Source: an uncultured Bacteroidales bacterium
Lineage (GTDB): Bacteria; Bacteroidota; Bacteroidia; Bacteroidales; Bacteroidaceae
Direction of reading: 5' to 3'
Length of the DNA: 33,738 nt
Assembly (NCBI GenBank): GCA_937914945.1
Contig: CALGJF010000003.1
Span: 1-33,738 of the forward strand
Both the position numbers and the translations under genes were made by a program. The notes beneath the pieces are model-generated. The model saw only the letters and a list, made by a program, of their open reading frames with translations. It had not been told where the DNA came from and did no database searches. Positions 8,911 through 16,130 of the stretch are shown here, piece after piece (the first letter of the stretch is position 1; the number at the start of each line of letters is the position of its first letter).

Positions 8911-10386
8911 TTACATTATTGAATATTTAACTTTTGACTTAAATAGCTTGTAGAACACATATAGTGTTATGGTTGTACTTATTATAAAGATTAGTGCTCT
9001 GATGTAGATGTTTATATCATGATAAGATAGGTAAATAAGCATGGCTACTATTCCCCATAGTGTTATAACCCATTTAGAGAATATAAATTCCATTGGTACC
9101 CATTTGCGTTTAATATATATGGGATACAATATCACTGTTACAAAAATATAAGCAATGCAATAACTTATAGCAAGTCCCACTGATGCATATTCCTTCAAAT
9201 AATGGAAGAAAGCAAGAAGTGTTGTACCCCAAATAAAATTGGATAATAATCCTACCCATTGCATATTTTTTACGGCAAAAATACGCGACATGCCCTGTTT
9301 GTACATTATGATCAGTGTAAAGAGCATAACATACATAAATGTTTCATCGAAGACTTCACCCTGATATTCTTTGCCGAACATCCAACCTCCTAATTGAGGA
9401 AATGACATAAATGGCAAGCATATAATCATTCCAATGAACCATGGCGCAAGGATATTCAGTTTGTCAATAATATCACTCTCTGCTTCCTTTGATGACATAA
9501 ATGAAATGAATGGCGATGTCATAGTATTGGCTACATTGCGTACAATGATTTGAAGAGTTAGCACTGCCGAAAAAATACCCATAGCTGCAAAACCGGCGTT
9601 ATTTACAAGGATGATTTCTGATACCCATTTGATGGGGGAAATCAATAATCCCGATAATGTTGCCGGTAGGCTGTATCGGTATAGAAGTCTCCATTCTTTC
9701 CATCCGCTTTTGTAGTTAATGGAGATTATTCCTTCTTTCTCTGCTTTCTCAATTGCATAGCCGGTTTGCAGGCACAAAATGAGATTGCTGGCTGCGTATG
9801 CCATAACACTCCAGAATACTCCAAAGTATGCGCCAACGATGTATAATGGAAGGCACAAGATACTATTTACAACACTTATTCTTGCGGTCTCTTTGAATCT
9901 CTTTAAGCCATTCATTACTCCAATTTGAGCTCCGTTATATGCGCAAAACCAGAGGACAAAGGCTGCTATTATGAATTCGCTCCTCAGTTCAGGAGCTTTT
10001 AATGTATTGGTAGCTATGTAATCGGAGAATAGTATTACAAGCAATGTTATGATACTGCCGGTTATGGCAGAAAATGTGAGAGTGAGTGAGGCTATTCGAC
10101 CTGCTTTCCCTTTATCTTTTTTCAGATTTTCTGCTATGAATTTAGTTCCCGTCAATCCAAGCCCAAAGCCTGCAAATGTGGAAAAGGTGAGTGCGGTATT
10201 TCTAATGAGGCCGTATTCTCCAAATCCTTCTTTCCCCAAAATCTTTGCAACAGCAATCCATACAATGAACATCAGTACTCTGGAACCTAATGTCCCTAAG
10301 ATAGACCATAGAACACTTGAGGCCAATCCCTTGACATCACCTGATTGTGATGCGTACTTTGATTTTATCTTATTTAAGAGCGTCAT
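8911..10386 (-). CDS. wzx: Wzx-type lipid-linked repeat-unit flippase
   Basis: About 491 residues with twelve to fourteen hydrophobic segments and the polysaccharide-biosynthesis (PST/MOP superfamily) N-terminus LASSVLWSILGTLGSRVLMF, followed by AKILGKEGFGEYGLI, a typical Wzx signature. It would translocate undecaprenyl-pyrophosphate-linked units across the inner membrane for the downstream polymerase. The longest frame begins at a TTG (10422) only 2 bp from the previous gene and inside a palindrome. The ATG at 10386 (MTLLNKIKSK) gives the normal Wzx N-terminus and is preferred. AT-rich composition like its downstream neighbours; it marks the approximate start of the AT-rich half of the locus. 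Confidence 0.87.
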   Translation of the reverse strand: MTLLNKIKSKYASQSGDVKGLASSVLWSILGTLGSRVLMFIVWIAVAKILGKEGFGEYGLIRNTALTFSTFAGFGLGLTGTKFIAENLKKDKGKAGRIASLTLTFSAITGSIITLLVILFSDYIATNTLKAPELRSEFIIAAFVLWFCAYNGAQIGVMNGLKRFKETARISVVNSILCLPLYIVGAYFGVFWSVMAYAASNLILCLQTGYAIEKAEKEGIISINYKSGWKEWRLLYRYSLPATLSGLLISPIKWVSEIILVNNAGFAAMGIFSAVLTLQIIVRNVANTMTSPFISFMSSKEAESDIIDKLNILAPWFIGMIICLPFMSFPQLGGWMFGKEYQGEVFDETFMYVMLFTLIIMYKQGMSRIFAVKNMQWVGLLSNFIWGTTLLAFFHYLKEYASVGLAISYCIAYIFVTVILYPIYIKRKWVPMEFIFSKWVITLWGIVAMLIYLSYHDINIYIRALIFIISTTITLYVFYKLFKSKVKYSIM

Positions 10387-10415
10387 TTCTGTATTTTGTA
10401 ATATTGCATTAGGTT

Positions 10416-10439
10416 GATGCAAGACTATAGTCTTGCATC
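10416..10439. repeat. 24-bp perfect palindrome over a stop codon
   Basis: Positions 10416-10427 and 10428-10439 are exact reverse complements with no spacer; the half-site is GATGCAAGACTA. On the - strand it encodes the last residues DARL and the TAG stop of the nucleotide-sugar dehydrogenase, then extends into the spacer before wzx. It has no U-tract, so it may be an mRNA hairpin for processing or partial termination, or a protein-binding site. The role is unknown. Confidence 0.7.
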
Positions 10440-11699
10440 AACTTGTTCACGAGGAAGCACTCCTTTTACATCGTAGATAACTCCGTTTGCAGTAAGCATA
10501 TCGCGGAAATTTATCCCTTCAAACTGCTTGTGTGCCACAGCGAGTATTATGGCATCATATTTTTGTTTTTTTACAGTTTCCCAATCTGCGGTACATTCAA
10601 TGCCGTATTCGTGCTTTACGATATCTTTGTTTGCCCATGGATCGTATATCGTAATGTTACTTGTATATTCGGTGAGAGTTTGGTGAATATCCACAACTTT
10701 TGTGTTGCGTACATCGGGGCAATTTTCTTTGAATGTAATACCTAGCAGAAGGATGTTGGCATCTTTTACAATTGCACCTTTTTTGTTCATGCATTTCACG
10801 GTTTGCTCGGCAACGTATGCTCCCATACCATCGTTTAGGCGACGTGCAGAGAACATTACGCGAGGAAGAACACCATACACTTGTGCTTTCTGTATGAGAT
10901 AGTAGGGATCAACGCTGATGCAGTGGCCACCAACCAAGCCGGGGTTTAGTTTTATGAAATTCCATTTTGATGATGCAGCCTCAATGGCATCGTGAGTATC
11001 TATTCCCATTGCGTTGAAAATCTTTGCAAGCTCGTTCATGAATGCAATATTTACATCGCGTTGTGAATTTTCTATTATTTTTGAAGCCTCTGCTACTTTT
11101 ATCGAAGGTGCTTTGTGAGTACCATTTACAAGAACGCTGTTGTAAAGGTTATCGACAATGTCGGCAATCTCGGGTGTTGAGCCCGATGTTACTTTCTTAA
11201 TCTTCTCTACGGTGTGTTCTTTGTCTCCCGGATTAATGCGCTCGGGTGAGTAACCCGCAAAGAAATCTACATTGAATTTAAGGCCCGACACACGCTCAAC
11301 AACAGGGAGACACTCTTCTTCGGTTACACCCGGATATACTGTTGATTCGTAAACAACAATATCTCCTTTTGAAATAACTTTACCCACTGTTTCGCTTGCG
11401 CCCCATAGTGGTTTCAAGTCGGGGCGGTTGTTCTCATCAACAGGAGTGGGAACAGCTACTATATATATGTTGCAGTCTTTGATGTCCTCTAATTTTGTGG
11501 TGCATTTGAAACCATTCTTAATGGCTGCTTGCAATAGCTCATCGCTAACCTCCAATGTGGCATCGTGTCCGCCATTTAGGGCATCAACACGTTTTTGGTT
11601 CATATCAAAACCTACTGTTTCATACTTTGTTGAGAACAAACGTGCCAAAGGCAAGCCAACGTAGCCTAATCCGATTACGCAAATTTTCATTGTATCCAT
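10425..11699 (-). CDS. Nucleotide-sugar dehydrogenase (UDP-HexNAc 6-dehydrogenase type, TviB/WbpA-like)
   Basis: 424 residues. The N-terminal Rossmann motif is ICVIGLGYVGLPLARLF. AVPTPVDENNRPDL, ESTVYPGVTEEECLPVV, GYSPERINPGDKEH and the catalytic loop NPGLVGGHCISVDPYYL (catalytic Cys in GGHC) follow in family order, with LGITFKENCPDVRNTKV in the C-terminal domain. This sequence style matches TviB/WbpA-type enzymes, which oxidise C6 of UDP-GlcNAc or UDP-GalNAc with two NAD+, more than UDP-glucose dehydrogenases. The precise substrate is inferred from family resemblance only. ATG at 11699 is used; a second Met at 11690 is possible. Separated from the upstream wecC by a 362-bp structured spacer. 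Confidence 0.85.
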   Translation of the reverse strand: MDTMKICVIGLGYVGLPLARLFSTKYETVGFDMNQKRVDALNGGHDATLEVSDELLQAAIKNGFKCTTKLEDIKDCNIYIVAVPTPVDENNRPDLKPLWGASETVGKVISKGDIVVYESTVYPGVTEEECLPVVERVSGLKFNVDFFAGYSPERINPGDKEHTVEKIKKVTSGSTPEIADIVDNLYNSVLVNGTHKAPSIKVAEASKIIENSQRDVNIAFMNELAKIFNAMGIDTHDAIEAASSKWNFIKLNPGLVGGHCISVDPYYLIQKAQVYGVLPRVMFSARRLNDGMGAYVAEQTVKCMNKKGAIVKDANILLLGITFKENCPDVRNTKVVDIHQTLTEYTSNITIYDPWANKDIVKHEYGIECTADWETVKKQKYDAIILAVAHKQFEGINFRDMLTANGVIYDVKGVLPREQVDARL

Positions 11700-12061
11700 T
11701 GTTTTTATTTATTAATTAATTATTGTGCTTACTTATATTATTATCATTTAATTATATTTACGATTTGAAGATGAATTTATAGTTATTTATTGTCAAATCT
11801 TCCATTATCATGGAGTTATGTCCTAATACGATTAATAATATTAGTATTCCTTTTGTCAATGTTGAGTCTTTCTTGGAGATTAAACTTTCTTCCGTTCTCA
11901 TCTGCTATATATGTAATAATATTCTTCTATTTGTTCCCGCAAGCCCATCCAAGTGCTTGCGGGTGGGGCTTTGCCCCCTGACTGTGGGTCCTTTCTACTT
12001 TTCTCCCACTTCTTTGTTGTTTGTTTGGGCAGGCGCATGGGCTGCCCTTGCATTTGCGTGT
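11700..12061. other. Non-coding spacer with three hairpins inside the polysaccharide locus
   Basis: No convincing gene is present. Three inverted repeats are seen: 11936-11944 with 11955-11963 (CCCGCAAGC/GCTTGCGGG, 10-nt loop), 11965-11969 with 11973-11977 (GGGGC/GCCCC, 3-nt loop), and 12027-12032 with 12042-12047 (GGGCAG/CTGCCC). They lie downstream of wecC in the direction of transcription and may attenuate or end transcription before the next gene, though no clear U-tract follows them. The left part (11700-11930) is AT-rich and could hold a promoter for the distal genes; none matches the consensus well. Confidence 0.5.
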
Positions 12062-13267
12062 TTATTTCTTGTAGATTCCGCAGAAGTCAAGGATTACCTT
12101 GTTTTCGTCCCAAGGCAGTGTCTTGAACTCGTTGTGGGCGGTGAGCATTACCACGATGTCGGCTCTGTCGTATGCCTCTTTGTAGTTGGTGAGCTTGAAC
12201 TGCTTGTGCTCGCTAACGTTGGGCTCCACGATAAGTATATCGGCATTGTTGCATATAAGCATCACTTTGCCTACGATGTTCTTTGAGGGGCTCTCGCGCA
12301 GGTCGTCGATATTTGGTTTGAAGGCAAGGCCCATCATGGCGACAACAGGTTTATGACCATGTTTGAGCTCGTATTCCAGCATTGTGCTCTTTATCTTTTC
12401 GGCACACCAATCGCTTTTGTAGTTGTTAATCTCGCGTGCCATGGCTATGATTTTGCTCTCCTCGGGATAGTCGGCAGTGATGAAGTAGGGGTCAACGGCT
12501 ATGCAGTGGCCACCTACACCACAACCGGGTTGCAGAATGTTCACGCGGGGGTGCTTGTTGGCAAGCTCGATGAGCTCCCATACGTTGATGCCGGCTTTGT
12601 CGCAGATGAGTGAGAGCTCGTTGGCGAATGCTATCTGCACGTCGCGGCTGCTGTTCTCTGTGAGTTTGCACATTTCGGCTGTGCGGCTGTTGGTCTTGTG
12701 GAGCTTGCCCTGCACGAACTGTGAGTAGAACTCTATGGCTTTGTCGGTGCTCTCGGGGGTGAGGCCGCCAAGCACGCGGTCGTTGTGCACAAGTTCATAG
12801 ATTACATTACCGGGGAGCACGCGCTCGGGGCAGTAGGCAATGTAAATCTTGTCTTTGAGCTCGGGACGTTCGGCGAAGATGATTTCGGCCATCTTCTCGG
12901 TGGTACCGATGGGTGATGTGCTCTCGATGACATAGAGGTCGCCCTCTTTGAGCAAGGGGAGAACGGCGCGGGTTGCAGCCTCAACATACGAGATGTCGGG
13001 CTCGTGGTCGCCCTTGAAGGGGGTGGGCACCACCATGAAGTAGGCGTCGCTCACTTGGGGGGTGGTGTAGGCTTTGAACTTGCCTGCTGCCAGAACCTCC
13101 TGCAACATCTCCTCCATGCCGGGCTCGATTATGTGGAGCTTGCCCTGATTGGTTACTTCTACTACCTTGGCATTGATATCTACTCCTACTACATCAACAC
13201 CGTGTTTTGCAGCAATAATTGCTGTGGGGAGGCCTATGTAGCCAAGTCCCATGAAACATGCTTTCAT
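12062..13267 (-). CDS. wecC: UDP-N-acetyl-D-mannosaminuronate dehydrogenase
   Basis: 401 residues. Oxidises UDP-ManNAc to UDP-ManNAcA in the cytoplasm with NAD+. The N-terminal dinucleotide fold is CFMGLGYIGLPTAIIAA. Substrate-domain motifs VVPTPFKGDHEPDISYV, ESTSPIGTTEKMAEII and AYCPERVLPGNVIYEL, then NSSRDVQIAFANELS and the catalytic LQPGCGVGGHCIAVDPYF, agree closely with WecC. The C-terminal domain has GLAFKPNIDDLRESPS. The gene directly follows wecB (32-bp gap), whose product supplies UDP-ManNAc; the pair makes the assignment strong. More GC-rich than the glycosyltransferase block. Confidence 0.93.
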   Translation of the reverse strand: MKACFMGLGYIGLPTAIIAAKHGVDVVGVDINAKVVEVTNQGKLHIIEPGMEEMLQEVLAAGKFKAYTTPQVSDAYFMVVPTPFKGDHEPDISYVEAATRAVLPLLKEGDLYVIESTSPIGTTEKMAEIIFAERPELKDKIYIAYCPERVLPGNVIYELVHNDRVLGGLTPESTDKAIEFYSQFVQGKLHKTNSRTAEMCKLTENSSRDVQIAFANELSLICDKAGINVWELIELANKHPRVNILQPGCGVGGHCIAVDPYFITADYPEESKIIAMAREINNYKSDWCAEKIKSTMLEYELKHGHKPVVAMMGLAFKPNIDDLRESPSKNIVGKVMLICNNADILIVEPNVSEHKQFKLTNYKEAYDRADIVVMLTAHNEFKTLPWDENKVILDFCGIYKK

Positions 13268-13299
13268 TGTTAATATAAATTTATGTGATTAGTATATGC

Positions 13300-14451
13300 T
13301 TATTTTAGTTTTTCGACTATTCTGCCGCATGCAAGGCCGTCGCCATAGGGGTTAACGGCGTGGCTCATTTTTTTGTATGCCTCGGCATCGTCGAGAAGTG
13401 TGGATACTTCGGTTACAATTTTGTTGTAGTCGGTACCTACGAGTTTAACGGTGCCGGCGTGGAGTGCCTCGGGGCGTTCGGTGGTGTCGCGCATTACAAG
13501 CACAGGCTTGCCAAGGCCGGGTGCCTCCTCCTGTATGCCGCCGCTGTCGGTGAGTACAATGTTGCTCTTCTCCATGAGATATACGAACGATAGGTATTCA
13601 AGGGGTTCAATGAAGAACATATTGCCAAGGTTGCTCAAATCCTCGCCAAATACTTCGTGTATGGGCTTGCGTACATTGGGGTTGAGGTGCATGGGATAGA
13701 CGAAATCCACATCGGGGTATTTTTGAGTGAGGTCGCGTATGGCAGTGCACATGTGTATGAATCCATCACCGAAATTCTCGCGGCGGTGGCCTGTGATGAG
13801 TACAAGTTTTTTACCACCGGCAAGGCGGTTTACATCGTAGCCGGCCTGCAACAACAGCTCTTTAAGTTCGTCGTTGAGCTTGCTATCCTCTTTTATTTTA
13901 TTTACTACCCAATAGAGAGCGTCGATAACGGTGTTGCCGGTTACGGTTATGCTCTCTTCGGTAACAGCCTCGCGCAAGAGGTTTTCGCGGCTCAATGGGG
14001 TGGGAGCGAAATTGTATGTTGCTATGCGCCCTGTTATTTGGCGGTTCATCTCCTCGGGCCATGGGCTGTATATGTTGTGTGTGCGCAGGCCAGCCTCGAC
14101 GTGTCCCACGGGTATCTGTTGGTAGAAGGCTGCAAGGGCTGCGGCTGTGCTGGTGGTGGTGTCGCCATGAACGAGTACCACTGAGGGCTGTACCTCCTTG
14201 AGAACATCGCGCATGCCTACAAGCACGCGGGCTGTTACATCGTAGAGGTCTTGTCCCTGTTTCATGATGTTGAGATCGTAGTCGGGGGTAATCTCAAAGA
14301 GTGCAAGTACCTGGTCGAGCATTTGGCGGTGTTGGCCGGTTACGCATACCACGGTCTTGAACTCGTCGGTATGTTTTTGGAATTCTTTTACCAAGGGTGC
14401 CATTTTTATGGCTTCGGGGCGTGTGCCGAATACAAGCATTACTGTTTTCAT
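13300..14451 (-). CDS. wecB: UDP-N-acetylglucosamine 2-epimerase (non-hydrolysing)
   Basis: 383 residues, full length for the family. Interconverts UDP-GlcNAc and UDP-ManNAc. Recognisable motifs are VFGTRPEAIKMAPLV at the N-terminus, VTGQHRQMLDQVL, VLVHGDTTTSTAAALAAF, HVEAGLRTHNIYSPWPEE, ITGHRRENFGDG and DSGGIQEEAPGLGKPVLV, which together are diagnostic for WecB/MnaA. It feeds the adjacent wecC product. ATG at 14451; about 100 bp separate it from the upstream ugd, so a separate promoter there is possible though none is obvious. Confidence 0.95.
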   Translation of the reverse strand: MKTVMLVFGTRPEAIKMAPLVKEFQKHTDEFKTVVCVTGQHRQMLDQVLALFEITPDYDLNIMKQGQDLYDVTARVLVGMRDVLKEVQPSVVLVHGDTTTSTAAALAAFYQQIPVGHVEAGLRTHNIYSPWPEEMNRQITGRIATYNFAPTPLSRENLLREAVTEESITVTGNTVIDALYWVVNKIKEDSKLNDELKELLLQAGYDVNRLAGGKKLVLITGHRRENFGDGFIHMCTAIRDLTQKYPDVDFVYPMHLNPNVRKPIHEVFGEDLSNLGNMFFIEPLEYLSFVYLMEKSNIVLTDSGGIQEEAPGLGKPVLVMRDTTERPEALHAGTVKLVGTDYNKIVTEVSTLLDDAEAYKKMSHAVNPYGDGLACGRIVEKLK

Positions 14452-14551
14452 GTCAATATAATTTATTTATGTTTTAGTTTGTTCTTGATATAATTATTTA
14501 GCTGTATTTCTCTTTATTATATATAAGGTATATGTTTATGTTGTCCTGTTA

Positions 14552-15790
14552 TTAATCCCTGCCAAAGATATCGCGGGTATAGACGCGCTCTTTTACATCG
14601 GCAAGGGTGTTGTCGTATCGGTTGGCTATAATGGCATGTGCCTGTTGCTTGAATAGTTGCAGGTTGTTTACCACGCGGCTACCGAAGAATGTGCTGCCAT
14701 CGGGCAGGGTGGGCTCGTATATTATTACATTTGCGCCTTTGGCTTTTATACGTTTCATAATACCTTGAATGGAGGAGTGGCGGAAGTTGTCGCTGCCTGT
14801 CTTCATGGTGAGGCGGTAAACGCCTATGGTGCAGTTTTTTTCGTCGCTGGCCTTAAAGGTCCCTTTGCTGTAATAGTTGTAGTAACCTGCCATGGACAGC
14901 ACGCGGTCGGCAATGAAGTCTTTGCGAGTGGCGTTGCTGTCTACTATGGCTTGTATGAGGTTCTGCGGTACGTCCTGATAATTGGCAAGCAGTTGCTTGG
15001 TGTCCTTGGGAAGGCAATATCCTCCGTATCCGAACGAGGGGTTATTGTAGTGTGTGCCTATGCGGGGGTCAAGTCCTACTCCGTTTATTATTTGCGCTGT
15101 GTTGAGCCCGCGTATCTCGGCATAGGTGTCGAGTTCGTTGAAGAAACTCACACGCAGGGCAAGATAGGTGTTGGCAAAGAGCTTTACAGCCTCGGCCTCG
15201 GTGAGGCCCATGAACAGAGTGTCGATGTCGGGCTTGAGGGCTCCTTGTTGTAGCAACCGGGCAAAGGTGTGGGCTGCCTGCTCCATGTTCTTATCCTCTT
15301 GCGGGTATCCCACTATTATGCGGCTGGGGTAGAGGTTGTCGTAGAGGGCCTTGCTCTCGCGCAGGAACTCGGGCGAAAAGAGAATGTTTTTCAAATTATA
15401 TCTTTTGCGCATATTCTCGGTGTATCCCACGGGGATTGTGCTCTTTATGACAATTGTGGCTGTGGGGTTTGCCTTTATAACCTGTTCAATGACAGCCTCT
15501 ACTGCTGTGGTATCGAAAAAATTAAGATTACTATCGTAATTGGTGGGGGCGGCCACTACAATGAAATCGGCACCGCGGTAGGCTGACGCGGCATCGGTGG
15601 TAGCGGTGAGGTGTAGCTCTTTTTTGAGCATATACTCCTCTATATAGTCGTCTTTTATGGGTGAGATATGGTTGTTTATCATATCCACCTTTTCGGGGAC
15701 GATATCTACAACGGTTACGTTGTTATGTTGTGCAAGCAATGTGCCCATGCTGAGCCCTACATAGCCTGCCCCGGCAATGGCGATATTCAT
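14552..15790 (-). CDS. ugd: UDP-glucose 6-dehydrogenase
   Basis: 412 residues. Converts UDP-glucose to UDP-glucuronate. Visible are IAIAGAGYVGLSMGTLLA at the N-terminus, AAPTNYDSNLNFFDTTAV, IKSTIPVGYTENMRK, SPEFLRESKALYDNLYPSR, FFNELDTYAEIRGL and the catalytic NPSFGYGGYCLPKDTKQL with its Cys. This is the short E. coli/streptococcal HasB-type Ugd, clearly different from the other two dehydrogenases of the locus. It lies upstream of wecB and downstream of the tyrosine kinase gene, with a repeat-bearing spacer on its 5' side. Confidence 0.94.
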   Translation of the reverse strand: MNIAIAGAGYVGLSMGTLLAQHNNVTVVDIVPEKVDMINNHISPIKDDYIEEYMLKKELHLTATTDAASAYRGADFIVVAAPTNYDSNLNFFDTTAVEAVIEQVIKANPTATIVIKSTIPVGYTENMRKRYNLKNILFSPEFLRESKALYDNLYPSRIIVGYPQEDKNMEQAAHTFARLLQQGALKPDIDTLFMGLTEAEAVKLFANTYLALRVSFFNELDTYAEIRGLNTAQIINGVGLDPRIGTHYNNPSFGYGGYCLPKDTKQLLANYQDVPQNLIQAIVDSNATRKDFIADRVLSMAGYYNYYSKGTFKASDEKNCTIGVYRLTMKTGSDNFRHSSIQGIMKRIKAKGANVIIYEPTLPDGSTFFGSRVVNNLQLFKQQAHAIIANRYDNTLADVKERVYTRDIFGRD

Positions 15791-16130
15791 TTTATTAAAA
15801 TATTTCTTGCGGTTAAGTGTTCTTTTGGTATCAATTGTTTTTCTTTATTATGAATTCTGATTGCTTAAAATTAGGTATTTATATGTCAATTTACACAGGG
15901 TTGTCATTTCGACGACTATATGGGAGGAGGCGTGTTGTTGAGGGGTGTTTAGGGTATGTCCCGAAAATCTCCTAATTAACGCCATTGGAGATTCTTCACT
16001 CCGCTCAGAATGACAAGTCTTTATTATTTGTGTAGGATTCTATATAATCACTTAAAATTATTGAAACAGAATTTATATGTTCAATGTTTTTACAATTGTT
16101 TTTATATGAACAAATTTTACGCTTTCTTGT
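15791..16130. other. Intergenic stretch with a repeat element, no gene
   Basis: This 340-bp spacer separates wzc from ugd. It is AT-rich at both ends and carries the repeat-like element 15901-16016. No reading frame here has family resemblance, and no -7 box of the TAnnTTTG type was found on the - strand, so ugd may be read through from wzc or have a divergent promoter. Confidence 0.5.
15901..16016. repeat. Intergenic repeat-like element with short terminal inverted repeats
   Basis: The left end reads TTGTCATTTCGACGA and the right end CCGCTCAGAATGACAA; TTGTCATT and AATGACAA are exact inverted repeats bounding 116 bp. The right end (AGATTCTTCACTCCGCTCAG) has the look of a dispersed intergenic repeat that I recall from many anaerobe genomes, but only one copy is in this window, so repetition in this genome is inferred. 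It may be a MITE- or REP-like element. Confidence 0.5.

Noticed and set aside
13657..14184. Open frame of 175 codons on the + strand
   Set aside because: Antisense to wecB, which is full length with all family motifs.
14657..15253. Open frame of 198 codons on the + strand
   Set aside because: Antisense to ugd; GC-rich codon bias of the real gene removes stops on the other strand.
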